Made by a program: the position numbers and the translations under genes
Shown here: positions 9,192 through 19,000 of the stretch, in pieces
Numbering within the stretch: the first letter of the stretch is position 1
Layout of the letters: each line of letters begins with the position of its first letter
Notes under the pieces: model-generated
Seen by the model: the letters and a program-made list of their open reading frames with translations, nothing else
What the model was told of the DNA's origin: nothing
Database searches by the model: none
Assembly: GCA_000381585.1 (NCBI GenBank)
Contig: KB906734.1
Location: forward strand, 434,001 to 498,000
Length of the DNA stretch: 64,000 nucleotides
Origin: Acidobacteriaceae bacterium KBS 83
GTDB taxonomy: Bacteria; Acidobacteriota; Terriglobia; Terriglobales; Acidobacteriaceae
Direction of reading: 5' to 3'

Positions 9192-9701
9192 ATTTTGGGG
9201 TTTGCAGCACGCCGATTCGCTTGTGACCGATCGGCCCGCGACGCTGTTTCACTCCTTGAACAATCCTGGGCGAGGTCGCTACGCGGCCCGCCCCACCAGT
9301 GTAGAGCCTTTGTGGATTTTGCGGTATGCCCGTTTCGATTCTGCCCGGGAAAGGCGCAAGAACTTCATTCCGCGCCTGGGACGGTTACAACTGGATCTGG
9401 GTAACGGGGTGCGTGAGTACAATGAGCGCGAGCACTCACGCAAGCACTGCTTCGGGAAAACGCCGTTGCAGACGTTCCTGGATGCGGCGCACCTGGCGCG
9501 GGAGAAGATGCTGGACCGTCTGATAATCGGGAATGCATCTGACACCCTTGGCCCGCGTGCCGCGCCGGAACGCAGCCTTCAACAGGAGAGTGCAGGCACA
9601 GCACACCGCCGCGCGACCATGGTCTCTGTCAGACGAAGTCTTGGTCGGAACACCTATTCCCAGCAGGCAATGGTTTCGAATCACTACTGCGAGTCAATCC
9701 T
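9192..9701. other. Intergenic region between export operon and MBOAT gene
   Basis: Besides the transposase remnant I see no gene in this gap. It should contain divergent promoters for the export operon (minus) and the MBOAT gene (plus). A T-loop-like GGTTTCGAATC at about 9670 is not part of a foldable tRNA. Confidence 0.4.
9352..9534 (+). pseudogene. IS481-family transposase remnant (C-terminal fragment)
   Basis: The plus frame reads RRKNFIPRLGRLQLDLGN, then REYNEREHSRKHCFGKTP, then LQTFLDAAHLAREKML. This matches the end of the rve/DDE domain of IS481-type transposases, which typically read (F)RKKxY...LQxDLDxWLxxYNxERPHQGxxCxGKTPMQTFLD...AREKM. No upstream catalytic part survives in frame; a few residues before it (VDFAVCPFR in another frame) may be the decayed preceding segment. 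No start, ribosome site or terminal inverted repeats were seen. It sits in the 510-bp gap between the export operon promoter and the MBOAT gene, evidence of past mobile-element activity in the locus. Confidence 0.75.
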
Positions 9702-10871
9702 TTGATTTTTAATACATTTGCCTACTATCTAGTTTTTCTGTTGCCTGCCGCAATTCTGTATCGCCTTGCCCCAGCCTCGCTGCGAGTGTGGGTCATTGTG
9801 GTATTTGGGAGTGCGTTCTTTCTTTACTTCAGCTACTCAATGGCTGGTATCTGGGGAGCCTTGTGCCTTCTGATTTTCCTGTGGGAGTCGATCATAAGCC
9901 GACTCTATAGGCCCCGCTCTCGTTGGTGCATCGTCGGAATCCTGCAAAGCGTCATCCTCCTCGGGATCTTCAAGTACTGGAACTTCTTTACGGGGCTAGC
10001 ATTCTTTGGAAGAACCGACCTGATCCGCTGGCAAGGCGCATTTCTCCCGCTGGGCATTTCCTTTTTTACGTTCGAGTTCTACCACTACGCATGGGATCGT
10101 AAGGCAAACAAGACCGAAGCCGGCACGCTCGGAGAATATCTCGCGTTCATTCTCTTCTTTCCCACCATGGTGGCGGGCCCAATCAAACGTTACGAGGACT
10201 TTCTCCCAAAGCTCCGCAAAGAGCCGACCGCTTGGACCCTGGATTGGGAACGCGGCATCACCCGCATACTCATTGGTCTTGTAAAGAAATTCGCAGTGGC
10301 TGACCTATTGACTGCGTGGACTGATCATCTGAATGTTCACGACATTCTCATCGCTGATCGACGCGTGCTGATCCTTTGGGGCTTGGCCTACGGTGCCAAA
10401 ATCTACGCTGACTTTTCCGGTTACTCTGACATCGCGATCGGCTCTGCACGTCTATTCGGCATCCGTGTACCGGAGAATTTCGATTGGCCGTACGGGCGAC
10501 GCAACATCCAGCGATTTTGGCAGTCCTGGCATATCTCCCTTACCCGCTGGCTGATTGATTATGTATACATCCCGCTAGGCGGATCCCGAGTTTCCACCCC
10601 GCGCATCTACCTCAACATCATAGTGGTCATGCTTGTAAGTGGACTCTGGCACGGAGCCGGAATCAACTTCATCGTTTGGGGCTTATGGCACGGGCTTCTT
10701 CTCGCTGGCCATCGCCTGTGGCGGCGATTTAGGGGTGATCCGAGCAGCAACCCTGTCGCTGTCTTTTCCAGCCGGCTGCTCACTTTCGTGCTTGTCAACG
10801 CCGGCTGGCCATTCTTCTGTATGGACATGAACACTGCTACCCTGTTCTACAGGAGGCTGCTGTTCGGCTGA
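9702..10871 (+). CDS. MBOAT-family O-acyltransferase, C-terminus cut off by a frameshift
   Basis: A multi-pass membrane acyltransferase (AlgI/DltB type) that passes acyl groups across the inner membrane to periplasmic polysaccharide. MIFNTFAYYLVFLLPAAILY at the start, PLGISFFTFEFYHYAWD, MVAGPIKRYEDFLP, and NIQRFWQSWHISLTRWLIDYVYIPLGG are family landmarks; GLWHGAGINFIVWGLWHG holds the active-site His. The start is a TTG, as the frame has no better codon. The frame stops at 10871 after FYRRLLFG, about 60 residues before MBOAT proteins normally end, and the missing tail is readable in the -1 frame to 11047. Downstream is its usual SGNH partner. Confidence 0.88.
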   Translation: MIFNTFAYYLVFLLPAAILYRLAPASLRVWVIVVFGSAFFLYFSYSMAGIWGALCLLIFLWESIISRLYRPRSRWCIVGILQSVILLGIFKYWNFFTGLAFFGRTDLIRWQGAFLPLGISFFTFEFYHYAWDRKANKTEAGTLGEYLAFILFFPTMVAGPIKRYEDFLPKLRKEPTAWTLDWERGITRILIGLVKKFAVADLLTAWTDHLNVHDILIADRRVLILWGLAYGAKIYADFSGYSDIAIGSARLFGIRVPENFDWPYGRRNIQRFWQSWHISLTRWLIDYVYIPLGGSRVSTPRIYLNIIVVMLVSGLWHGAGINFIVWGLWHGLLLAGHRLWRRFRGDPSSNPVAVFSSRLLTFVLVNAGWPFFCMDMNTATLFYRRLLFG

Positions 10872-11047
10872 TGCTTTCGAGATTCCGCAGCACCATTGAG
10901 TATCTAGCAGGAGAGCGAGATGCGTGTCCTCCGTTTCTTAGAGGCCACATCGACTTACTGTTGCGGTGTTTGGTCTGGGCTCTCGCGATGCTCCTCATCT
11001 ATTCGTTCTCAGGTCAATCCTCGAAGTTCATCTATATTGATTTCTGA
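10862..11047 (+). pseudogene. Detached C-terminal tail of the MBOAT gene (-1 frame)
   Basis: In the frame one base back the sequence reads without stops LMLSRFRSTIEYLAGE..., then a hydrophobic helix LVWALAMLLIYSFSGQSS, then KFIYIDF and stop at 11045-11047. A final helix followed by a short S-G-Q/Y...FIYFxF ending is the characteristic terminus of MBOAT acyltransferases. Restoring one lost base near 10860-10868 would give a normal protein of about 449 residues ending 8 nt before the SGNH gene. The cause may be a real mutation or a sequencing error. Confidence 0.8.
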
Positions 11048-11055
11048 GTTGGTCG

Positions 11056-12075
11056 ATGCCGAAGCGTTCTTTACTTCCACTTGGAATTGTCGGTCTGTTG
11101 CTGATAGTGATTCTTGATGCCTTCTTCAGTGTTTGGAGTCACCACCAACCCTATTTTCGGAAGCTTCGCTCGATTGAATCTGCTTCGGATGCAAATCTGC
11201 TGCTTCTTGGCAATTCCCTGCTCGACGACCGTCTTGATGAGACTTTATTCGTTACCGCTGCATCCGAGCGAGGCAAATCCTTCCGGCCTCTGAATACAGC
11301 TTTGGGAGGCATTCCGCCTCAGGAGCAGAGATTGTTCTCCGAGTATGCACTGTACAGACACCCACATATTCGAACCCTCGTGGTTGGAATCTTCGACTTC
11401 CAGCTAACGGATGAGGATCATACCCGACCTTGGAACCTCACTGGAAATGGCTTGGTCGCTATCGATCCAGCGGTTCCGATATCGGAGGTCGCGGACGCAT
11501 ACAATTTTGGTCAACTGGACCTGATGGAGGTACGCGTGCTGCGCGCCCTTCCCTTCTTGCCGAACCGATTCTCCGCCTGGAAGGCTGTGGAGCTGCTACG
11601 ACGTTCCATGGGTGAGATCGGTATGCCACATGCACAAACCACGGACCTGGGCCGAGCAAGTGACTTCGCAAATCTTGAAGCAGCGGCAGCCTCCGATTTC
11701 GACGACAAAGCTTACCAGTTCCTGCAGCATCCAAACAGATTCAATTCGAGTTATGAATACATCTTTCAGCATGGACGGAGCGCCGGATTAGACCCGGTGA
11801 TCGTCATCATGCCAATGTCACCTTCTCATCGGGCGAAGTTTTACAGTCTCGAATCGTGGGCCCTTTATCGAGCCGCCTTAATTCGTCTCGCCAGCGAACG
11901 TGGCATTCGCGTGATCGATGCCAGCGATTGGTTGCCACGAGGAGAGTATTTCGACGACAACCTGCACATGTCCAGAACTGGCGTAACTAAATTCTCCGAA
12001 CGGTTGGGTCGTGAACTTGCCGAGAATCCGGTCCAGATAGCGAATGCAGCGGGCTCCAGGGCCGAAATTCATTGA
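11056..12075 (+). CDS. SGNH/GDSL-like periplasmic protein paired with MBOAT acyltransferase
   Basis: A 339-residue membrane-anchored protein. Residues 5-25 (LLPLGIVGLLLIVILDAFF) are a signal anchor. ANLLLLGNSLLDDRLDE provides the block I Ser (GNS) of SGNH hydrolases, and YFDDNLHMSRTGVTKFSERL near residue 310 provides the C-terminal D-x-x-H dyad (DNLH). VIVIMPMSPSHR is the central strand. In AlgI/AlgJ/AlgX and DltB/DltD systems such a protein receives the acyl group and transfers it to the polymer. It starts 8 nt after the frame-restored end of the MBOAT gene, so the two form an acyl-transfer pair. Confidence 0.75.
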   Translation: MPKRSLLPLGIVGLLLIVILDAFFSVWSHHQPYFRKLRSIESASDANLLLLGNSLLDDRLDETLFVTAASERGKSFRPLNTALGGIPPQEQRLFSEYALYRHPHIRTLVVGIFDFQLTDEDHTRPWNLTGNGLVAIDPAVPISEVADAYNFGQLDLMEVRVLRALPFLPNRFSAWKAVELLRRSMGEIGMPHAQTTDLGRASDFANLEAAAASDFDDKAYQFLQHPNRFNSSYEYIFQHGRSAGLDPVIVIMPMSPSHRAKFYSLESWALYRAALIRLASERGIRVIDASDWLPRGEYFDDNLHMSRTGVTKFSERLGRELAENPVQIANAAGSRAEIH

Positions 12076-12141
12076 TTTCGACTCGCGATTCATGTCCTCA
12101 TTTTCCTAGCCTCTTTCGTCAGCTAAAGGACTAAAAACGCG

Positions 12142-13308
12142 CTATGCCACTTCGGACCTCTGCGAGAGATCAGCGATCGCGATTCTGAGCCTTTGCGGCC
12201 AGGCGGGATCCATACACGGTCTTTCAATCAAGATGAAATAAATAAAGGAGAACGCCAGAATGCAGGGCAAGATGAGCGCACTTTGTAGAAGAAAGTTGGC
12301 CAAAAGGTCATGGGTGATCAGGATCCGGCGAGAGATCTTGAAGACCAGCGCAATGACGAAAAAATGCCAGAGATATATGGAATAACACATGCCGCCGACG
12401 AGAGCGATCCATGGGATGGCAAACAGGCGGTGCAGAAGCTTGCCACGGAATGCGCCGATAAAAGCGAGAACGATAAGGAGCGGTTCCAACGAATAGAACC
12501 GGTTATGTTCGGTAAGCAGCAGGATGGACCACGCAAGGCCGCTGGCCAGATCCCATGTCCACGATGCGGGCCATGACGGCATATCGGTGACGTAAATATC
12601 GCTGAGTAGCATGCCGCCCAGGAAATATTGCAGCCACCAGCCGACGGTAGCCCAGAAATGAGAGTGGCCGCTGATCTTGCCGAAGACGAATAGCTCAAGT
12701 ACCGCCGGTATCGCGATGCAGCTCGCGCTCAGCACAGTGCGGCGCAGCCACCGGTGGCGCACGAGAAAGATGAGGGTGAGCAGTGGGACCAGAAGATAGA
12801 ACTGCACCTCCATCTCGAGCGTCCAGGCTACAGGATTGATCACACCGTTCTCTCGGAAGAAGAAACTATGCAGGTAAACCGCGCTTGCCGCGAAATGAGG
12901 CAGGAGTTCGCGTACCGGAACGCGCGCATAAAGTCCGATGGCAGACGCGCAAACGGCGATGTTGATGAGATAGGGCGGTTCGAGACGAGTGAAGCGCCGT
13001 AGGTAGTAGCTGCGCAGCGAGGGCTTCGCGTGACCAAGAAGATAATGACTCGCGAAGGGACGGCCAAGAATAAAACCGCTGATCACAAAAAAAATGGGCA
13101 CGCCGATGCCACCTCGGCCAAGGAAGGAAAAAAGGCCGGCATACCACGCTTTCGTGGTAAAAGTGACGGCGCCTTTGGTCACGATCTCCGCCGCAAGGTG
13201 AAATAGCACGACGAGTGCAATGGCAATGAAGCGCAATCCATCAATCTCTGGGATCCATGAGGAGCCGGAGGTGATGCGTCGCAGGTTAAGTGGTGTATGC
13301 ACACCCAT
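12142..13308 (-). CDS. Acyltransferase family 3 (OafA/YrhL type) membrane protein
   Basis: A 388-residue inner-membrane acyltransferase (PF01757) with about ten helices. IPEIDGLRFIAIALVVLFHL carries the family signature and the catalytic His, and GVPIFFVISGFILGRPFA with YLRRFTRLEPPYL supply the conserved Gly/Phe and R-x10-R segments. NPVAWTLEMEVQFYLLVPLL and GGMCYSIYLWHFFVIAL are typical later helices. It has no C-terminal SGNH domain, so it is the short OafA type. It would O-acetylate polysaccharide, independently of the MBOAT pair. ATG start at 13308, with GAGGAGA about 11 nt upstream. It is monocistronic, convergent to the SGNH gene. Confidence 0.88.
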   Translation of the reverse strand: MGVHTPLNLRRITSGSSWIPEIDGLRFIAIALVVLFHLAAEIVTKGAVTFTTKAWYAGLFSFLGRGGIGVPIFFVISGFILGRPFASHYLLGHAKPSLRSYYLRRFTRLEPPYLINIAVCASAIGLYARVPVRELLPHFAASAVYLHSFFFRENGVINPVAWTLEMEVQFYLLVPLLTLIFLVRHRWLRRTVLSASCIAIPAVLELFVFGKISGHSHFWATVGWWLQYFLGGMLLSDIYVTDMPSWPASWTWDLASGLAWSILLLTEHNRFYSLEPLLIVLAFIGAFRGKLLHRLFAIPWIALVGGMCYSIYLWHFFVIALVFKISRRILITHDLLANFLLQSALILPCILAFSFIYFILIERPCMDPAWPQRLRIAIADLSQRSEVA

Positions 13309-13657
13309 CCGGGGGAGTTCTCCTCTAAAGTGATCGCTGCTGTCGCCTTAATAGCGTACCGGGATACTGAGCCGCAACGCGAAAAAACGAACCGCCAGGA
13401 GTTGATTAAGCCTGCCTATGAGATCGAAGTAACAACATTTGCGCATCCTTGTCCCAAAGTTGTTTGGGAATTTGCTTCTTGCAACTGCAAAGATTTCGAG
13501 TGCTCGGCTCGTCCGGTGACCGCTTATCGTCATCTTCCGATACAACTCGAGTGTTATTCCAAAGACCGTGACGGAATAAGCCTTGTTCGCCGTATGCGCC
13601 CGGAGCCTGTTCGATTGTATTTTCGCCTTCACCGGGAGGCTTCATTAATTAAGGACT
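13309..13657. other. Intergenic region, no gene seen
   Basis: Short open frames exist on both strands (13297-13677 plus, 13348-13632 minus), but they lack ribosome sites and recognisable sequence and overlap each other. It is the upstream region of the acyltransferase gene and the downstream region of the ligase gene, both on the minus strand. I see no clear terminator. Confidence 0.4.
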
Positions 13658-15031
13658 TCATTCCGCGCTCGATCTGAACGTGCCGGCAGTTCCCCATGCC
13701 AGCGTCTTCGCCACCACATGCGGCGACGCTTTCACCTTCTGCATCACACGCGCCCGCATCCCGCCGCCCACCAACTCCTGCCGCGAGCCAGCCATGAGGC
13801 ACAGGATGCAAAGGGAGAAAGGACTACCGAAACTGAACAGATACCGGGTTGAGATGTTATTGAAGAAATAGACGATCATCATGCACCACAGCATGATGTA
13901 GTACCGAGTCCAGGCGTTGTTCTCCCGCAGGCGCGAAGCCCCCCACAACAAATAGAAGACCCGCAGCATGCTTCCGAAGATCATCAAACCAGCAATCAGG
14001 CCGCTCTCAAACAGCAACTGAACGTATCCGTTGTCGATGGTGCCCACCAGGCGATCGCCTGCCCGATAGCCGAAACCAAACAGCCACCTGTTGTGCGTGC
14101 GCAGAATTCGAAAGGCTATCTGCCAGATACCCGTACGCCCGGAGAAGCCAGACTTTAGCCCGCGCTGGGTTGAATTCAACTTCAGGAAATCGTAAAGAAA
14201 ATCCTCAAAATGACCGATTCGGTTGTGCTGATGCAGGAACATTACCACTAATGGAATCATCATCAGGAAAACGACCACGTGGAAACGGTTCATCCGAAAT
14301 CTGTGCAGCCGTCCACTGCCCACAGCCCGCGCCAGCAAGGCTATGCCGCCGGCAAGCACGGCCGCGAGACTGCCTCTGGAGCCGGTCATGAACATCAGAA
14401 CGAAGGTAGTCATCGAAAGCAGGATCAGCGCCCGCTTGCGCCAGCGCTCCTTCTCCTCCATCGCTCGCCACACGATGACTGGTAAGTAGCCCGCCAAAAT
14501 GAAGGAGAGCAGGTTGGGATGGGCGCGAGTGCCACCACTAAACCGGCCGGGTTCGTTTGCCAGCAGTGCCTGGCGGCCGGAAACCAGAATTAAAGTGGCC
14601 GTCACAAATCCCGCATGGGCATACGCGCGCAGCACGTTTGGCAGGCCAATCTCCTGCACGACCAGCCTCGCGCAGAAAAATACTCCGATAAAGACGATTC
14701 CGTACAGGACGGAGTACGTGTCGTTCGACGAATAGGAGACAACTTCACCGAAGACCATCGCCGCGAACCAAAGACCACCGCCGCTAAGGATATGTTGCAC
14801 GCGATCGCCACGCCGCCGTCCGCAGAGGACCAGCAAGCCGCTAAAACCCAGGGCTGCCAGAGACATATATGACGCAAGACCGACGTTGACCTCATATTGA
14901 AGAAAGGCGGCGAGAAAACTCAAAGACATGCCTGTCCGGATCAGCCACGAAAGGCCAACCCGCGCGGTCGGTGGCGCAGCGAAACCATTACCCGACGGAG
15001 CCCTCCACTCAACCCGTCCTGTCGTTGCCAA
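13658..15031 (-). CDS. O-antigen ligase / Wzy-like polymerase family membrane protein
   Basis: A 457-residue protein with about 11 membrane helices and the Wzy_C/WaaL layout. TGSRGSLAAVLAGGIALLAR is the conserved segment before a helix. A large periplasmic loop follows, with SGRTGIWQIAFRILRTHNRWLFGFGY and the NGYVQLLFESGLIAGL ligase motif. It would polymerise lipid-linked repeat units or ligate the chain to an acceptor; the two functions cannot be told apart from sequence, but in an operon with Wza and Wzz a polymerase is plausible. The start chosen is a TTG at 15031 preceded by GGGAGGGG; an upstream TTG (15058) is possible. It is divergent from the FkbM gene. Confidence 0.85.
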   Translation of the reverse strand: MATTGRVEWRAPSGNGFAAPPTARVGLSWLIRTGMSLSFLAAFLQYEVNVGLASYMSLAALGFSGLLVLCGRRRGDRVQHILSGGGLWFAAMVFGEVVSYSSNDTYSVLYGIVFIGVFFCARLVVQEIGLPNVLRAYAHAGFVTATLILVSGRQALLANEPGRFSGGTRAHPNLLSFILAGYLPVIVWRAMEEKERWRKRALILLSMTTFVLMFMTGSRGSLAAVLAGGIALLARAVGSGRLHRFRMNRFHVVVFLMMIPLVVMFLHQHNRIGHFEDFLYDFLKLNSTQRGLKSGFSGRTGIWQIAFRILRTHNRWLFGFGYRAGDRLVGTIDNGYVQLLFESGLIAGLMIFGSMLRVFYLLWGASRLRENNAWTRYYIMLWCMMIVYFFNNISTRYLFSFGSPFSLCILCLMAGSRQELVGGGMRARVMQKVKASPHVVAKTLAWGTAGTFRSSAE

Positions 15032-15146
15032 CTGTTCCCCTCCCGTTTCCTCGGGCAATCGCTTGCAGTCTGCCTTGCCTGTATTTCTGCTGCTCGAATG
15101 GAGTCTAGAGCGAATATTACCTTGCTCTACGAGGCCGGCAACGCTA

Positions 15147-16051
15147 ATGGCCTACTCCGGTAATTCCACCACGCCTTCGGCTGGTTCCGCCATGCTCAAC
15201 GCTCTACGCCATGTCTGGCGTCATCCCCTCGATGCAGAGGCGCCTCTTGCGGGCATGGTTCGCTTCGTCCGCTGGCAAATTGCTATCCGGTTCCTTCCGG
15301 GAGCGGCGCTGGCCGTACCGGTTACCGATCGTGCCAGACTCCCGGTATCAGTGGAAGATACGGAACGACGCCAAATGGCAAATTGCGGTCTCAACGACTT
15401 CGATATGAGGCTTCTTCTTCACTACCTCAGAGAAGGAGACATCTTCTCCGCCCTAGGCGCGAACGTGGGCGCCTATAGCGTGCTCGCATCGGCTGCCGTA
15501 GGGGCGCAGACCATGCCTTTGATCCGAGCCCTGCCGCCATCGAGTTATTGCCCGCCTGCATTGACCTCAATCGCATCGCCGATCGTGTCAGCGTCGAGCC
15601 GTACGCCGTGGGACGCGCTCCGGGCAACGTATCCGTATCGACCAGCGGGCCGTCCGCAATGCATCACGTTGGCGCCGAAGGGTCCTCTTGCCTGATCGAA
15701 ATGCGCACCATCGACTCCTACGCTCTGCATCCGTCCATCATGAAGATCGATGTGGAAGGCTACGAAGGAGCAGTCCTGGCGGGCGCAAATGAAACCGCGG
15801 GGCGTCCTGAGCTGGTAGCAATTCTCACCGAGAATAATGAAGAAAGCATCAAATACGGAGACGGGATCGAGAGCATCTCCTGCTTCATGAGCGAGCACAG
15901 CTTTACCGCCGTCACTTACAATCCCTGGCTTCGCACCGTCACTGCAAAGAACAATCGGTCAGACAATACTCTCTACATTCGCGATATCGAAAAGGTGAAT
16001 CAGCGGGTCGCCGAGGCCGAACCTTTCCGAGTCTTCGGACGCTCCACTTAG
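15147..16051 (+). pseudogene. FkbM-family methyltransferase, split by a frameshift
   Basis: The first part (ATG at 15147, or 15192) gives an N-terminal helix region, then YLREGDIFSALGANVGAYSVLAS, the SAM-binding glycine motif. The continuation is one frame back and reads DHAFDPSPAAIELLPACIDLN, then MRTIDSYALHP, IMKIDVEGYEGAVLAGA and EPFRVFGRST. Together they make a complete FkbM methyltransferase (PF05050) of about 300 residues. The switch falls at 15500-15514, next to a GGGG run (15501-15504); one more G would restore the frame exactly (VGGADHAFDP). FkbM enzymes O-methylate sugars of capsules and glycolipids, which fits the locus. It ends 32 bp from the convergent giant secreted gene. Confidence 0.82.
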
Positions 16052-16083
16052 GGTTACTCAGTCTCAGTCGGCGCTGACACCGA

Positions 16084-19000
16084 TCACTCCACTGTCAGCT
16101 TCAGTGTGACGCTCCGGGAGACGCCGGGCGCGCCCGCCTCGACCATGATGGTGTATACGCCCTGGCTGCCGCCGTCGCCCTGCCCAGGAGGGGTTCCGCC
16201 GCCGCCCTTGATCGATAGCCCGCAGCCGCTTAAACCCACACAGACGAGACCAAGCACCAGCAACACACAGAGTGACTCGAACGATCTCGCCCATTCCCGT
16301 CTCCGCCACAGGATCAGGCAAGCCAACAGCACTCCAGCACCCGATTTGCTCCAGGGCATCGCCGGCTTCGAGTGCGCACTTGTCGCGGAGGTATTCACCG
16401 TCACCTGAATCGTCGACGTCGCGCCCGTGCCTGTCATGGTCACATTTGCCGGGTTGGTCGAGCAGGTGCTTGCCCCTGGAGCGCCCGTGCATGTAAAGCT
16501 GACCTGTCCCGTCGACGTGCCAATCGGCGTCAGCAACAGTTGGTATGTCGCACTGTTTCCGCCCGTGACTATGCTGCTCGAGGCCCCTTGAACGCTCAGC
16601 TGGAAGTCGGCGCCATTTCCCGTCACCGGCACATTGAACGGCGTGCTCACTCCGTTGGCCGTTACCTGTACGGTCCCTTGCTGCGTACCGGTCGCCTGCG
16701 GGGCGAAGGTTACTCCTACCGTGCAGCTCGCGCCCGGCGCGACGGTCACTGTACAGGCATTGTTGGCTATGGCGAATTGCTGGCTTGCTGCAACTGAGAT
16801 GCCGCTTAGCGCATTTGTCCCCGTGTTGATCAGCGTGAGCGTCTGCGGTGCCGAAATCGAATTGACGCCCTGAGTTCCAAAATCGATGGTCAATGGCGAC
16901 AGGGTTGCTGCCGCGCCGCTCCCGGAGGCAGGCGGAATGCCTGTGCCGCTCAGCGTTACCACCTGCGCGCCCAGTCCATCCTGGATCGTCATTTGGCCAC
17001 GCTCAGCTCCCAGCGCCTTGGGCGAATACACCACCTGCAGCGCGCAGGTGCTATGCCCCGGCAGTGACGTGCCGCACAGGTTCGTCACCGAGAAGTCTCC
17101 GGTTACCTGAACTTTGATATTTGTTAGCGCGCTGTCGCCGCTGTTCGTCACTGTCACCTGTTGCGCTGCGCTGGTAGTTCCTATCACCTGCGGCGCAAAG
17201 GTCACTGCCGTCGCGCTCAGCGTATCGGTCGGGCCCGTCTGTCCATCCCCGCTCAACAGGGCGGTCTGTACTCCGGCATCGTCGGCGGCGATCAGACTGC
17301 CGGACGCTGCGCCCGAAGAGATGGGAGAGAAGACCACACCGACCGTGCAGCTCGTGTTCACCGGCAACGACGAGCCGCATGTATTTGCAGTCGTACTGAA
17401 CGGACCGCTGATGCCGAACGGCTTCAGTCCCGTCGGCTTCACGCCAGTATTTGCGATAGTTATGTATTGGACTGAGCTGGTTTGGCCGATCCGCACCGAC
17501 CCGAAGTCCATCCGCAGGGGCGTCAGCACCATGGTGCTTCCCTGCGTTCCCGTGCCCTGCACGTCGGCCGTCAATAAGCCGCCTTGGACATTGGCTGGAA
17601 CTATCACCGTCGCGGCGCGCTGACCCGTTGCGGTCGGGGCAAACACGATTGAGATCGTGCACGACGTGCCCGCTCCCAGGCTTCCCGGGCATTTGTTGCT
17701 CAGAACAAAATCACTGCTATTCACCGTCGGCGCATCCAGCGTCAACGTCACTCCGCCGGTGTTCCGGATCGTCAGGCTTTCTGCACCGCTTGTCGTAGCT
17801 ATCGCCTGGGAGGCGAAGGTAAGCGTCGCGGGTGTGATTGTTGCCGTCGTTACCTGTGTTTTCAGCGCGGTGCTGGCCAACTCGGCCTGCCACACACCGC
17901 GACCCTTGGTTCCCGCCCGCAGCCACTTCTCGGCGCTCGAATCTACCGCGCTCAGGGTCGTGACTCGTACCGCCGGCAGGCCGGTACCGTAAGCGCTCCA
18001 GCAGTTCTGCTTGACATCAATGCACTGTGTAATGGAGGTGGTTACATAAACTCCGACGTCCGTCCCCACATACACGATTGCCGGATCCCCGAGATCCACC
18101 AGCACTGCGTTCACAGGCGCATTCGGCAGGTTGTTGGTCAGATTCTGCCAATGGCCGCCCGCATCCGTACTGCGGTAAAGCACCGGCACATTCCGCCACG
18201 ATCCCAGCGGCGCAAACCCCTGTCCGCCGAAACCGGCTATTCCCACATATACGGTTTTCCCAGTCGTATCCGTTGGATCCACCACAATCGAAGAAACCCC
18301 TACTTGAGCCGGGTTGAAGACCTCCGAATCTGTTGGATCATTCGTGACTGGACTAGCCGTGATATCGCTCCAGCTTGTCGAGTTAGCAACCGACGATGGA
18401 GTGACCAGTGCCGTCAGCACGTGGCCCGCGTGGGTCGTCGCGCCATCAGGCGTGCCCGCCAACCCCACATAGACGCGCTCAGCATTATCGCCTCGTCCGG
18501 AGACCGCACCCGTTGCAGCCAGAGCGCGCACCTGCGTATTGCTCGACTGGCACACCGACGCATTGTTCCCGTCGAGCATGCGGCTCAATGCATTCGCCGA
18601 TGTCCAATTGGTCCCATCGGCTGGCCCGCGCCACACCCTGCACGTGGCCACTATCATCCGCGTCGGATCTTCCGGATCCAGTGTCCACACTGCTGGCACG
18701 CCCAGCGCCGAGCCGTCGCCGCTCACCTGACCGTTGCCTATTACGGCACCACTGCCGAATTGCCCTGGCCCGCATGATGCTCCCGCCGCGCATTTGCTGA
18801 TCGAAACTCCAGCGCCCGAAGTCGCAAACCACGTGCCAGTATTCTCGTCCCATCCTGCAGCGGTGAATCCCCCGGGACCGTTCAGTAGTAACTGCCAAGA
18901 GCCGTCGCGACCGCCTGCCGTTCCCGCCGCACCGGTTCCCGCCAGCAACTGATTCGTGTCTGTGGGGTCTTGAGCGAGGGACGTCACCTCCGCCAGCGAC

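Noticed and set aside
9655-9700. tRNA-like T-loop GGTTTCGAATC
   Set aside because: No acceptor stem, D arm or anticodon arm can be folded around it.
13297-13677. Plus-strand frame of 126 residues between acyltransferase and ligase
   Set aside because: No ribosome site, no recognisable sequence, starts inside the acyltransferase gene.
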